Counted from the first letter of the stretch, positions 24,801 to 36,674 are shown. The stretch is DNA of 64,000 nt from Caenorhabditis elegans (GCF_000002985.6 NC_003283.11:20027501-20091500); one strand, 5' to 3'. The notes: generated by a model from the sequence alone, not told the origin. Translations and numbers: made by a program.

Positions 24801-25065
24801 AGAATTTTAGGCCTCAGTGAACACATTCCTATTCATAGTACCCGTCAACGCAGTAATATACATAGTATATATCCATCACCAAAATCAATTGCTCAACAAT
24901 TTAATTGTATTCTGCCTGGCTTTTCATGGTATTGTATCTACTCTTATCATGATATTTGCTCATAAGCCATATCGGGACTTCACCCTTCTCCCAGTGAAGT
25001 ACTTCAGGCCGCCTCAGCCGTCAGTGTCTCCAGGAGTTTTTTCCACAAGTAACTTGGCGGTTTGA
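21882..25065 (+). CDS. SRH-type serpentine chemoreceptor, 325 aa
   Basis: Four exons (21882-22188, 23208-23392, 23627-23857, 24811-25065) join in phase to 325 residues, the usual SRH length of about 330. Visible features: N-terminal YLASPDFLKTAFHVITAIATP and MNPVKWLLFNLHCW, both typical of nematode srh; hydrophobic helices throughout; and the conserved C-terminal HKPYRDF (292-298) after TM7, followed by a short Ser/Pro tail. The ATG is 10 bp after a TTTTTCAG, so it may be trans-spliced; an in-frame ATG 30 bp upstream would lie before that acceptor. No break or missing segment is seen, so it is probably functional. Role inferred from family: a GPCR of chemosensory neurons. The exact srh number is not known to me. 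Confidence 0.85.
22240..23180. repeat. GGCC foldback repeats in SRH intron 1
   Basis: A unit with GGGACATCTGAGACG and ACACCCATATTGGCTATATT start, then several cores (about 22345, 22485, 22620, 22765, 22915 and 23065). The last three units repeat about every 147 bp with nearly the same AAACTTTTCAAGCCGTTTCA block, i.e. a local tandem expansion. Confidence 0.75.
23875..24650. repeat. GGCC foldback repeats in SRH intron 3
   Basis: At least two composite units (about 23930-24270 and 24320-24620) with ACACCCATATTGAC arms, cores in both orientations (CGGCCTGAAATGGCCTG), ATATGGGTGTCAAA arms, and an AAACGACACTCCGAAATTCC terminal block near 24240. Confidence 0.7.
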
Positions 25066-25159
25066 TATTGAAATTTTACAATTTTTGATAATAAATCTGT
25101 TTGAAGGTACTTTTTTCTGTGATTTTCTCAAAAAAATCCTATAAAATTCGCTTAAAACC

Positions 25160-26110
25160 GGCGAAAACACCAAGCGGAATTTCGGAGCGTCGTTTGGCAC
25201 ACTTTTGGGACACTTGGGGATACCTAGGACTGTTGTAACTAAAAAATTCGGATTTTACGCAAAATTTGCAAAATTTTGACACCGATATTGACTAGTTTCC
25301 AAAAATTGAGATTTTCAGGCCGGTTCAGGCCGATTTCAAGCCGGTTTAGGCCAGACCATAAAATAAATGCCGAATATTGTAAATGTACGTATAACATTGC
25401 AAATATCAAGGTGTTTGGTAATTTAAACAAATTTTTCGAGAAAAAAAATCATTTGATCCTTAAAATTTATCGAGCGGAATTTCGGAGTGTCGTTTGGGAC
25501 ATTTTTGGGGCACTTGAGGACAGCTAGGACTTTCGAAACTAAGAAATTTGGACTTTACACAAAATTTGCAAAATTTTGACTTCCATATTGACTAGGTTCT
25601 GTAACTTGAGATTTTCAGGCCGTTTCAGACCAATTTCAGGCCGATTTAGGCCAAGCATTGAAATAAATGCGGAATATGATTAGATTGTACGTGAAAACGT
25701 TTGAATAACATGGTGGTCGGTGATTTAAACAAACTTTTTTTTTTTAATCATATAATTTTTAAACTTTATCGAGCGGAATTTCGGAGCGTCGTTTGTGACA
25801 CTTGGGGCTAGCTAGGACTTTCGAAAATGAAAAATTTGGATTTTACGCAAAATTTGCAAAATCTTAAACCCCATATTGACCAGGTTTGGAAACTTGAGTT
25901 TTTCAGGCCGTTTCAAGCCGATTTCAGGCCTAAAAGGCCCCGTAACAGTTATTCTGAAGACAAAAAATGAGATAATCGAACCATTTATGAATGTATATGT
26001 AATGAACGCCTATTTGGACTAGATTCCCAAAAAAGCCTATTGCGGCTTGAAATCGGCCCGAATCGGCCTGAAAGTCAAAGCAATGCTAACCTAGCCAATA
26101 TGGGTGTCAA
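25160..26110. repeat. Tandem ~300-bp GGCC units between SRH and ttx-1
   Basis: AGCGGAATTTCGGAG blocks at about 25173, 25473 and 25772 (period 300 and 299) each begin a unit continuing GTCGTTTG..ACA, TTTGCAAAATTTTGAC, ATATTGACTAG and a CAGGCCGTTTCA core. This is the convergent intergenic region between the SRH gene and ttx-1. Confidence 0.75.
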
Positions 26111-26464
26111 AACTTTGCAAATTTTGTGTAGAATCTGAATTTCTAAACAAATTTTGTGTCAAAAGCGATTATAAATTCAAAAAAAAAAGGTTTGGGTACT
26201 TGAACTTTTAAACATAAATTTCAAATTTGAACATTTATTGATTGAAAAATCTTGATAGTAAAAGTATATGTAAATCAATAATATTGGAATGCGTAGGATA
26301 TATTAGAAATGTGAAAAACTGAAATTTTTCAGGGGAAAAAAGGACTTTGGGACCTAAAAATGTCAGAAAAATTGAAAAAGAAGTGGGAAAAAATCATGGA
26401 AGTTTGAAGTTTTTGTGCGTAAATTATTGATTTTTGCGTAGAAAAAAGAGGAAAAATTGTGATC

Positions 26465-26509
26465 AGTACGATGCTCCGAAATTCCGCCGGAATATCGGAG
26501 CATCGTACT
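26465..26509. terminator. 45-bp near-perfect palindrome 3' of ttx-1
   Basis: AGTACGATGCTCCGA (26465-26479) pairs perfectly with TCGGAGCATCGTACT (26495-26509); the inner ATTCCG/CGGAAT also pairs, leaving one A-A mismatch and a one-base centre. It lies 72-116 bp after the ttx-1 stop, probably in its 3' UTR or just beyond. The inner part resembles the GGAATTTCGGAG block of the neighbouring repeats, so it may be a repeat end rather than a dedicated terminator. Confidence 0.4.
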
Positions 26510-26580
26510 AAAAACCGGAGAGATTTGTGTGAAAAAGAGGTGAAAATTAGTGGGTTTTTTTACAGATTCGCGGATTTTTT

Positions 26581-29500
26581 TCAGCTCATTTGAAATTTCC
26601 AAGTGGAATTTCCGTCCAAAGTGTAGGTGTTGGTGGAATTTGTGTTGGATTGACTGTACTGAAAGTCGTACGCAGGGTAGCTGGCTGAAAATTAGGATTT
26701 TTAAGATTGAAAATTGAAGTTTGGGACATTTGGGGATATCTAGGACTTTTAAGACTAAAAAATTCGGGATCTACACAAAATCTGCAAAATTTTGACACCC
26801 ATATTGACTGGGTTTTGAAATATTTAAATTTCAGGCCGATTCAAGCCGATTTCGGGCCTATAACGTGAAATTTTTGATACTCAACATTTTTGATCAATAA
26901 ACTTGAATTACTTGTTAAATTTTCACAAACTGTACAGGTATTTTGGTTGATTTCCAAAACTCGAGATTTTCAGGCCGTTTCAAGCCGATTTCAGGCCTAA
27001 AACTGAAAATTTTTCGAAAAATAGTTAATATGGGTGTCAAAAAATTCAAATTTTGTGTTGAATTCAAACTCATCAAAATAATAACTCATGTTTGTATAGA
27101 AAATGATGTTTTCACTGAAAAATAGCCGAGCGGAATTTCGGAGTGTCGTTTGGGACACCATTTGGGACACTTTTGGGACACATAAGGCTTGCCAAATTGA
27201 AAAATTCAGATTCTACACAAAATTTGCAAAATTTTGACACTCATATTGACTATGTTTTGAAATATTAAATTTCAGGCCGTTTCAGGCCGATTTCGGGCCT
27301 GAAATGTGAAATTTCTATTCTTTTTACACTTTTGGTCATGAAACTCAAAACTCCTACCAGTTGTGCACGTATTTTTTATATGTTCCAAAATTCGAGGTTT
27401 TTAGGCCGTTTCAGGCCGATTTCAGGCCTAAAATGGCCTAAAATTGAAAATATTCCGAAAATAGTTAATATGGGTGTCAAAAAAAATTCAAATTTTGTGT
27501 TGAATTCAAATTCATCAAAATAAAAACTCATGTTTGTATAGAAAATGATGTTTTCACTGAAAAATAGCCCAGCGGAATTTCGGAGTGTCGTTTGGGAAAC
27601 CATTTGGGACACTTTTGGGACACATAAGGCTTGCCAAATTGAAAAATTCAGATTCTACACAAAATTTGCAAAGTTTTGACACCCATATTGACTAGGTTTT
27701 GAAATATTAAATTTCAGGCCGTTTCAGGCCGATTTCGGGCCTGAAATGTGAAATTTCTGTTATTTAAGACTTCAGGTTAAGAAAAACACAACTTTGCGTT
27801 GAAATTCTACCAATTGGGCACGTATTGTGGTTATGTTCCAAAATTCGACATTTTTAGGCCGTTTCAGGCCGGTTTCAGGCCTAAAATTTGAAATATTTGG
27901 AAAATATTCAATATGAGCGCAATTTTTGTGCAAAATTTGAATTTCTCAAAAAAAAATTGTCCCAGATGTCTGAAAATGTCAAAAACTAAAATACTAAGTT
28001 TCGAAATTTTTCGAAAAGTTTCGAAAATCGATAACTCAGTCAGTTTTCAAGATTTTTGCACAAACTCTTCGGTGAAATGTGTATAAATTTTTGTAGTTTT
28101 TATGAAAATTAAAAAAAAAAAGTTCCAAGAACACTAACCATATGGATACTGGGCTTGTGGCCTAAAAGAAGAAGTTCCATTGTAGGAAGTGGTGCCAGAT
28201 GACGAGGAAATTGGATTAATATATGAGTTTACGCCTTTCTGATCGTCAGCTGACGGACTAATTGATTGTTCATCACATTCTTCTTTAATAACTTCCGAAA
28301 ATTTTAGCTCACTGTCGGTGGTGGCCGGGGATGACGGCTGAACTTCACTCCCAGTAGATCCATTTGAAGATCCACCTCCGGTTGATCTGAAATTCAAATT
28401 TTATAAGCCTAAACTTAACAAAAAAAAATTTAAATAAAAAAACAAAAAAAATATCGATAAAAATTCAATTTTTTTTCATTTTCGAGGAAAATTTAAAAAA
28501 ACTAAAATTTTTAAAACTCGAATATTTCAGTCAATTTTTGAGATTTTTCCCTTATTTTTTTACTATTCCAGGTGAAATTTTTCAAATTTTTAGAAATTCA
28601 TAATAAAAAACTCACCCATTATTTCCAGAACACGTCACTCCGGAATTACTGGGCGCCAGCGTTTTCTTCTGCTGCCTGGCCTTTGCCCGCCGGTTTTTGA
28701 ACCAAACCTGGAAAATACTAAGCTGAATGTCCATTTCGATTATTCTATGTACATTCTAACTGCAAATTTTAAAAAATTGTCTTCAAAAAATCGATTTTCA
28801 AGTTTTTTCTTTTGAAAGTTTAAAATTTTAACGAAAAAATCGATTTTTTGGAAATCTACAGCTATCTAGTGTAGTTTTCAATGTCAAAATTGAAATCTAC
28901 GCAAAATTTTGCATGAATTTAACACCCATATCGACTAGTTTCTTGAAAATTGTAATTCGGGCCTCATACGGCCTGAAATCGGCCCGGAATCAGGAATTCC
29001 AGCAACTGAAGTCGTTTGTGATTAAATTATTTGGAAACGTTTAGTAATCTTATTATATTCGGACTCCTAAACTGACTAGTTTGTTAGAACTTTTTTTTCG
29101 GGCTTACCACAGCCCGAAACTTGGCCCGAAACGGCCCGAAAATGAAAATATTTATTTTTCTTTGTTTTGATATGAATATTTATTTTTTTTGACATGCGCT
29201 CACAAATTGAGACTTGCAAAATGGCACTTCGGACCAAAATCGGCCTGAAATCGGCCCGAAACGGCCCGAAACTCAAACTAATGCTTACCTAGTCAATATG
29301 GGTGTCAAAACTTTGGAAATTTCACGAAAAATTCAAATTTTTAAACAATAAACTCTACAAACCTGAACTCTGCTCTCGGGGAGTTGAATTTTGTGGGCCA
29401 TGTCTTCCCGCATGAAAATATCCGGATAGCGGGTTTTTACAAAGTAACTCTCCAGGATTTCAAGTTGATTCCGTGTAAATGTGGTCCGTTCCCGACGTTG

Positions 29501-32500
29501 TTTTCTAGAAAATCTGAAAATTTTTAACTTACTATTAGAATTTTTTTTTTTTGAAATTAAAAACTTTTGAAAAAAAAAATTTTGAAAAAAAAATTTCTAA
29601 AAAAGTTTTTTTTAACAAAAAAATGTTTTCTTACCCCGGTTGGTTAGCATTCCACGACATGCTCCCCATAGTAGCAGTTGGACAATCCGACAAACTCGAT
29701 GGAATATACATATTTGACTGTAAAAAGCTGTGGCTTCCAACATTCGACGGGAACCCGAGGTGAGATGTCGGGTAGGCACTTTTTTGGTTAAAATATGCAG
29801 ACATATTTGCGGCGGCTACTGTTGTTGCAGAGCTCACGTTTGGTATATATGACATTGGCTGAAAATTGGGCCAAATTAGTGGAAAATTGGATGATTTTGA
29901 GCGGTTTTAGGGGGAGGAACCGGATGAAGGGACACTTTGAGTACATTTTACAACGTTTTAAGTTAGAAATTTGAAATCAGCATGAAATTTGAAGTAAAAA
30001 TGACCCCCATATTGACTAGTTTGGAAAACTTTCGGTTTTAGGCCAATTTAGGCCGAAAATAGGCCGATTACTGGGCCGAAAAAAAGTTTCTTGTAAGATT
30101 TACACCGTTTGAGTAGGAAATTTGAAATCTACAATAAGTTTCCATTGAAATTATCCCTTTGAAAACCTAAGATTTTAAGCCAAGTTTGGGCCGAAATGGG
30201 CCATCGTTTGGGCCTAAAAATGTTTTTGGAATATAGTCAAAAATAAAAACCAGTTTTTGGAAACTGTATAAAAATTTCAATCTGTCAAATAAGTATTTCA
30301 AAAATTATACTTTTAGGCTAACGTAAGCCAGAAATAGGCCGTTTTCGGGCCGAAAAAGCCTTTAACAGGAATATAGTCAATATGGGGGTCAAATTTTTGG
30401 AAATTTGGTGGAGATTACGAATATGAAATTTATCAAGGTCTAGGATGGCCCAAAATGTCCCCAAAATGTCCCCAAATGTCCCCGAAATGGAAAAAGCCCG
30501 GAATTTCTCCAATTTTTTGTGATTTTTCTAGAAAATTGGCAATTCTAAACCACTTGACTTGTTGTAAAACAAAACTAAATCAAAAACTGATAGAAAACGA
30601 GCAAAAATGTGCGAAAAAGTCAGAGATAGCCATAAAAAATTTTAGCGATTTCTTCTGGAGGAGTACAAAATCTATTGGCTTTCTGACCACTGGTTAATGT
30701 TGTTTCTGGGCTTGAAAATTGTGGAATTTAATAGAAAAATAGTGGAAAAGTGCAAAAATTCGGGAAAAACCAGTTTTTTAGAGTTAAATTAGCTTAATTT
30801 TCAATTTTTTCAGGACCAGGGGAGTATTTTTTTTGTGTGAAAGTGGAAAGAGTCGGAGCTTGAAAAATGATAAGCTTCTACAAAATTAGTATCACAAACA
30901 CATGTTTTTACAAAGTTTTTACAAAAATTTGAAAAAAAAAATTGGAACAAAAATTCCAAAAAAAAAATTTTCCGAAAATTTTTTTTTTGATTTTTTGTTC
31001 CAATTTTTTTCCAATTTTATTTTTTTTTGCCTCAAAACGCACTGAAAGCTGAAAATAAAGTGAACTCGGGTCCACAGTTGTCGTCGAATATGGGCTCGTT
31101 AATGTTGCTCCCTGAGCCAATTGTTGGCTCAACGAAGAGGTCGGGTCATTGTGGTCCATTAGGGATGGGGACGGTTTTGTGTCGGTTTCATCGGGTGATA
31201 CCTGAAAATCACAATACCAAGTGGATAGTTTCGAAAATAGAAGTTTTTGGTTAGTTTTCAGCGAAAAAATCGGAGTTTTTTGAGTAAAATTAAGATAAAT
31301 TGAGGCCGGGGACAGCTGGGAACACTCTACAAAAATTTTTAAGTAAGAAATTCGAATTCTCCATAAAATTTGCTGTGGAAATGACACCCATATTGGCTAT
31401 ATTACAGAAAACTTGGGATTTTAGGCTTTTCAGGCCGCTCCAGGCCGGTTTTGGGCCTGAAAATCTGATATTTCAGATTTTTTGTTTAGAAATTAAGATT
31501 ATACACAAGATTTGTAAAACTGTGACACCCATATTGGCTATGTTAGCATTATTTTGATTTTTGGCCGATTCGGGCCGATTTCAGGCCGCCATATGCTCGA
31601 AAAAAAAATTTTTCAGGAATCAAGTCGAATTAGGTATTCAGTTCAATCATCTATTATTTCTCACAGAAAAACTGTTACAGGGCATTTTTTAGGCCTGAGA
31701 TCGGCCCAAAGCGGCCCGAAAATTCAAAATTTCAGAACATAGCCAATATGGGTGTTAAAACTTTGGATTTTCTGTGTAGATTCCGAATTTGCTAGTGGTA
31801 ACGTCCAAAAGTGTCCCCAAATGTGTCCCCACAGTGGTGCTGTCTTAATTTTTACCAATTTTGGCCAAAAAACCCCAATTTTTTTGCAGATTACAGGGAA
31901 ATTAGAAGTTTAAAACAGTTTTAACACAATATTCAGATAAAATTGCAATTTTTTGGGTGAAAAAAAAATAATTGAAAAACTTACAAAATTCCCGCTAGAA
32001 GCTGAGCCAGATGATTGGGAGGCTCCGGTTCCGGTTAGGGATGGGGTTGGGATCTGAAAATTGTTTTATTGATTTATTGATTGATTTTTTTTGAATAGTT
32101 CTTGTTATATTCATAAAACTGTAATAGATTAAAACAATTTAGACTGAAAAAAATTTAATTTTAAAAAACCCACAAAATTTCCGCTGTTCATTGTAGTTGA
32201 TCCAGTATTTCCACCAGTTCCAGATCCACTTCCAGACAAATTTTGGGATTGGATCTGAAATTCTGTATTATTTATTTATGGGGAAAAGTTTAGGAAAGTC
32301 TGAAAAATCCCAGAAAAAAAAATTAAACATCTCCCAGCTCCCAGGGGTCACCATTGGTTTTGAGTGTTTAATAAAAAAAGTTTTAATTGTAAATTTACAG
32401 TTATATAAACAAAAGCTATATACACTTTATAGCCTAATTTTCAAGAAACTACAAAGAATAAAAAATTACGAAAAAAAAATTATTTTAGGCAGAGTTTTGA

Positions 32501-35500
32501 GTGCTCAAATTTTGAAATTTGGTTTCTAAAAAAAAAAATTTTTTTCGCAAAAAAGCAAATATTTCAAAACTCAATTTTTAGCATAGAAAATAATTAGCAT
32601 TTGAGGTAGTTGAAATAAATTTAAAAAGTTTATTTTTCAAATGTTTGAATGAAAAAATAAAATTTAAAAATCTCAATTTTGTGAAAAATTGCAATTTTTA
32701 AATTTGACTTTCTCGAAAATTTTTAAGTTATGTAGTATGAATCTATACGCATTTGAAAGCTTAGCATTTGTTCTATTCAGAAAAATTTTACATTTCATGA
32801 AATGTTAGTACTGTGCAGAGTTATCGGTGCTCAAAGTTAGAACTCATCCGAAAAAAATTGTTTTTGAAAAACTTTGCAATTTTAAAACTTGATTTTTTAA
32901 AGTTATCAAAAACATTGCTATATGAATAAAAATGCATTGAACAGCTAGATACTTGCTCAATTTAGAAAAAATAACAAATTGCAAAAAATATCAGTTCTAG
33001 GTGGAGCTGTCAGTCCTCAAAGTTGCAGCTCAACTGTAAAAAAGTTGTTTTTTTTTAGTTCAAAAATTTGCATTTTTAAAAATCAATTTTCATTAATCTA
33101 GTCTTATTATTTTAATATGAGTTTATATTTATTCAACAGATAAATATTTGTTGAATTAACGGATATAAGAAATTGCAGAAAAATATCAGTTTCAAATAGG
33201 ATTATTAGTGCTCAAAGTATGAGCTCAATCAAAAAAAAATTTTTTATAAGTTGAATTCTTAAATATTAGTTTTCATCAATGTGGTTTTATTATTCTACTA
33301 TGAATTAATACATATTAAATAGCCAGTTTTTTGTTTTATTTGAAAAAATAAAAAAATATTACAAACTTGCACTTCTGAGTAGAGTCATCAGTGCTCAAAG
33401 TATGAAAATCAATCAAAAAAAATTTTTGAAAAAATTTGCAATTTTAAAAGTCAAATTTCCTAATATTTTTCAAAGGTTTGTAATTTAAGTTTATATGTCA
33501 TCACAAACCTAATACCGCAATATTTAAAAAATTAAAAAATTGCAAAAAAAATTGGTTCCAAGTAATGTTATCAGTGCTCAAAGTTGAAGAACAACCAACA
33601 ACAAAAAAAATTTTGAAAAAAAGTTGCAATTTTAAAAGTCAATTTTCCTGATAGTTTTGAAAGGTTTGTATTTAAATTTATATGTTATCGAAAGCCCAAT
33701 ATGTGATCTACTCAAAAAATTAAAAAATTAGCAGAAAATATCAGGCTTAAGTAAAGTTATCAGTGCTCAAAGTATGAGAATAACCAGCAAATTTTTTTTG
33801 TTGTTTTTTATTTTTATTTTTTTAAAAACTTTTTCGAACCGAAATGTCAAATTTTGAAGGAAAGATTTTCAATTTAAATCTAACATAAGAAATTAAAATT
33901 TATCCCGCATACTTACCCATTGTATCACTTACGCAGCAGTTACCAATACAAAAAAGAATCAGGTGATAACAAATGCACAAGTAAGTATGCGGGGTGATGG
34001 GGTGGGGGGAGGGAGGGGACCCCCCGAAAAAGCTGCTAAAATCCGCTTTTTAGGATTATGTCCTTAAATCTTAGGGTATTAAACACTCGAACCCGGTGGG
34101 GGGGGGGGATACCTGGGGCACCCAAAAGAAGGGCTCATCCCTCCTCACGGGGCATCAAAATGCGATTTTCTCGGCCAACGCCAATCCATTCCAAATAAAC
34201 CGCCCATTTTTCTCGCCGCTCTCTTTGTTTTCCATGCTTTCTACGCTTTGTGACCGTACCACGTTTGGCTCCGCCCACTTTTCGGGCCAATGTTGGGGAC
34301 ACGGCGGCGGGCGGGGGGAGGAGCCCACCCCTGCAGTTTTGAATTGGTGTGGGTGGGGGGGGGGCCTTATTAATTGCTTTATTGATTTTTTTAAAAGGAA
34401 ACTGTAGGTTTTAATTGTGCACTGACCCTATTTTTAAGAAATTTAGTTAGAAAGTGTGAAATTATTTCCAACAAAAAAACAACTTTTTTTTGGAAATTTT
34501 TTTTTGATCTATTTATGCTTATCCTGTGCACTTTAAAAAATTGTGTGCATTTTGAAATTCTTGGAAAAGGACATAAAAAAATTTTCAAACATTTTTAAAA
34601 AATTTCAGGCCATCATAACTTTTTTCTAAATTGATCTATTTTTATAAGTCTAGAATTGTTTAAATGTTTATTTTACGTACTTATAGAATTTTTAATTATA
34701 TATGTTAAAAAACTGAGCAAAAATCTTGAAAGTTCGACATCAATTGTTTAATTTTTTAATTTTCCAAAAAATTGAAATTTTCAACCCCAAATTCAAATCT
34801 TCATAACTTTCTTCAAAATCAACCGACTTTGAATTTTGTTCATCTTTTTAATATTAATTTTTGTGCTTTTTAAGTATTATTTAAACAATTCTATTAAAAA
34901 CCATATACACATACCGAAAACTTTTTTTTTTTGGTTTTAGAAACTCTCAGTTGAATTTTTTTTTAATTTTAGCTTTATTTTTAAACCTTCATAACTTTTT
35001 TCAAATTTGGTCAATTTTAACTTTAATTATACTATTTGAAAGCTTATTACTGTGTTATTTAGGCAATGTTTTTCAAAAAAATTCACTATGCAGTTGAAAT
35101 TTAGACATTTTAGAGGAAATATTTATGAAAAAATTTTTTTTTTGGCCCCCAAAAAAACGCAAAAAAAATTTTTCCCCCAAATCTCCCGCAACCGTAATTT
35201 TTGATATATAATCAACCGGAGCGTGTCTTGTTATTTCAACGCATCCGTGACGCTGCTCCGCGAGCACATCGTGATGAGCGCTACTGTTTGCCTCCAATTT
35301 TGGGACTGTGGTGTGGTACTGGCTACCGTAATCTCCCGTGTGTGTGTACCTTTCTCATCAAACAAAACAATTGATTTAGTTTGGGTTAAGCAATGGAATC
35401 TGTTTCGCTTTTTGCTTGTTGGAGGAAAAATTTTTTTTGGGAAACTAAATTTTTTTGGAATTTTTTTTAACCTACCTAGAATTTTTACAGTTGGCGTAAA

Positions 35501-36674
35501 ATTGTGCACAGTTCACAAAATAAAATTATACTAACCTAAAAGCTTGAAAATAGGCGACTCAAGTATATATGGTAACTTGGTAGTATATTAATTTTGAGCA
35601 GATCTATAAAGTGTCCCATTGCGGTTTGATCTACAAAAAATGCGGGAATTTTTGCCCAAAACAATGTGACGTTAGCTGCTTTTATAGTCAATATATTTTT
35701 CTTTTGGATGTGGCTTAAACCTCGAAAATGAGACAATTTTAAACCAAGTTATGATAGCTTGAAAATTAAAGAAAAAATTCGGTAAAAAATTTTTTTAATC
35801 AGAAAATTTGAAATTTTCAAAGTTTTTAGATTTTTTTTGCAGTTTACAATACTTACTAGTGCTTGTTTTTCACAGATCTGGGCTTTAAATTTTACTACAA
35901 ATAAGCTTTTTATGTACATTTCAAGCAAAGTTATGGCTAGTCAAAGTTTATGAAAAACTCAAAAAAAGTTTTGAAAAAAACATTTTGAAAACTTTTTTTG
36001 GTGACAAATCTTTGAACGTTATACATACTGCTCAAATTGCTCATTTTTTGAGCTTTATAACAAAATTGAAACTGGCTTCAACGGTCCATTTTCAGCAAAG
36101 TTACGAAGGTTTTACATTGGCGCCCCCGGTGAGGGGCGGAGCCTAAACTACAGTAACTGGCCACTCAAATTGTTTGAATTCAAGGGAATTTAAAGGTCTA
36201 AAAGCACAATTCGAAATGTTTTTAGGTATGTATATAGTTAAATAGCAGTTTGGAAATTTTTGAAAAAAAAAAAAAAATTTTGAATAAAATTTTTTTTTTC
36301 GAAAATTTGCATTGAATTTTTGTCTAAATTTTCAATTAAAATTATTTTAACTGCTTAATATTGTTTTCAAGCTGTTTTGCCTAAAAAACCGGCTTCAAGC
36401 CCCTCTAAACGGTTTTTAACGGGTTATCCTCCTAAAATACCATCTGAGATCTGAAATCTGAAATCTGAAATCTGAAATCCTAAGCTAAAGGCTTAATGGT
36501 TAATAAGCTTCATAGGCTACAAGCTACACAAAAAAATTTAATGGGACTTTAAAGGAATCGCAGAAAAAAATGCTTTAAAACTTTTAAGAAAAAAAATTTT
36601 TTTTGGAAATTATTTTTCGGACCTACCAATTCAACAATAGAGTCGGATGGAGCTGAGGAAGACGTCAAGGACAT
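26581..36674 (-). CDS. ttx-1: TTX-1, OTX-family K50 homeodomain transcription factor, 391 aa
   Basis: Nine exons in transcription order: 36627-36674, 32174-32254, 31985-32053, 31043-31201, 29635-29858, 29363-29513, 28616-28707, 28139-28386, 26581-26684. All phases agree; 391 residues. The homeodomain (about 197-257) begins [18 protein letters not shown], contains [11 protein letters not shown] and [12 protein letters not shown], and has Lys at position 50 (WFKN), giving preference for TAATCC. Its exon junction falls inside RVQ|VWF. The extreme C-terminus TWKFQMS matches the conserved WKFQ-type end of OTX proteins. The rest is Ser/Thr/Gly/Gln-rich. Family knowledge: TTX-1 specifies the AFD thermosensory neuron and pharyngeal/vulval functions. 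The first exon is the least certain; a distal alternative is at 43234-43311. OTX identity is firm; the paralogue (ttx-1 rather than ceh-36/37) rests on the neighbours. Confidence 0.9.
26700..27975. repeat. GGCC repeats with a 442-bp tandem duplication in ttx-1 last intron
   Basis: CGGAATTTCGGAGTGTCGTT occurs at about 27131 and 27573 (period 442), each preceded by the same TGATGTTTTCACTGAAAAAT and followed by TTTGGGACACATAAGGCTTG. The two copies are nearly identical, a recent tandem duplication; an older, diverged copy precedes them from about 26700. Confidence 0.8.
28855..29330. repeat. GGCC foldback repeat in ttx-1 homeobox intron
   Basis: Lies in the intron that interrupts the homeodomain (28708-29362). 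It shows ACACCCATATCGACTAG, cores CGGCCTGAAATCGGCCCG and CGGCCCGAAACGGCCCGAAA, and ATATGGGTGTCAAA at the end. Confidence 0.7.
29930..30480. repeat. GGCC foldback repeat in ttx-1 intron
   Basis: From a GGGACACTTTGAG block through ACCCCCATATTGACTAG, three GGCC cores (about 30045, 30190 and 30330), ATAGTCAATATGGGGGTC, and outer TGTCCCCAAAATGTCCCC. Confidence 0.7.
31310..31840. repeat. GGCC foldback repeat with clear inverted arms
   Basis: The cleanest example of the fold: ACACCCATATTGGCTAT (31384-31400) is the exact reverse complement of ATAGCCAATATGGGTGT (31739-31755). Inside lie outward GGCC cores in opposite orientation (CAGGCCGCTCCAGGCC and CGGCCCAAAGCGGCCC), and outside GGGGACAGCTGGGAAC versus AAGTGTCCCCA. 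Confidence 0.8.
32815..33800. repeat. Diverged ~186-bp tandem repeat in ttx-1 intron 1
   Basis: Six units marked by ATCAGTGCTCAAAGT-like blocks at about 32829, 33012, 33206, 33394, 33573 and 33762 (spacing 179-194). The remainder of each unit is AT-rich with a shared TTGCAATTTTAAAA and AAAATTGCAAAAAA-like segment. Confidence 0.7.
33900..34370. promoter_or_regulatory. GC-rich island in ttx-1 intron 1, possible enhancer
   Basis: Complex sequence with an inverted repeat CCCGCATACTTAC (about 33903-33915) / GTAAGTATGCGGG (about 33980-33992), several G-runs (11 G at 34098-34108, 10 G at 34355-34364), GCCAATCCATTCC, GGCTCCGCCCAC and TTCGGGCCAAT. The open frame on + is composition-driven and not a gene. 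Base composition unlike its AT-rich surroundings suggests function. Confidence 0.35.
35170..35370. promoter_or_regulatory. GC-richer block in ttx-1 intron 1, possible enhancer
   Basis: About 200 bp of non-repetitive sequence with GCTCCGCGAGC, GATGAGCGCT and two CCGTAAT elements (one continuing to TAATCT, close to a K50 homeodomain site). No coding evidence. Confidence 0.3.
36440..36480. repeat. (TCTGAAA)n microsatellite
   Basis: Five to six copies of a 7-bp unit TCTGAAA, in ttx-1 intron 1 region just downstream of the proximal first exon. Confidence 0.8.

Noticed and set aside
26363..26602. Minus-strand 79-codon frame after ttx-1
   Set aside because: Overlaps the ttx-1 stop in another frame and lacks support; it is the 3' UTR with the 45-bp palindrome.
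34096..34407. 103-codon + strand frame
   Set aside because: Rich in Gly from poly-G runs, no start context or acceptor, lies in ttx-1 intron 1; more likely regulatory sequence.
35073..35297. Additional ttx-1 exon on the minus strand ([15 protein letters not shown]...)
   Set aside because: No acceptor/donor pair in phase 0, which is the phase needed between the neighbouring exons; treated as a possible enhancer instead.
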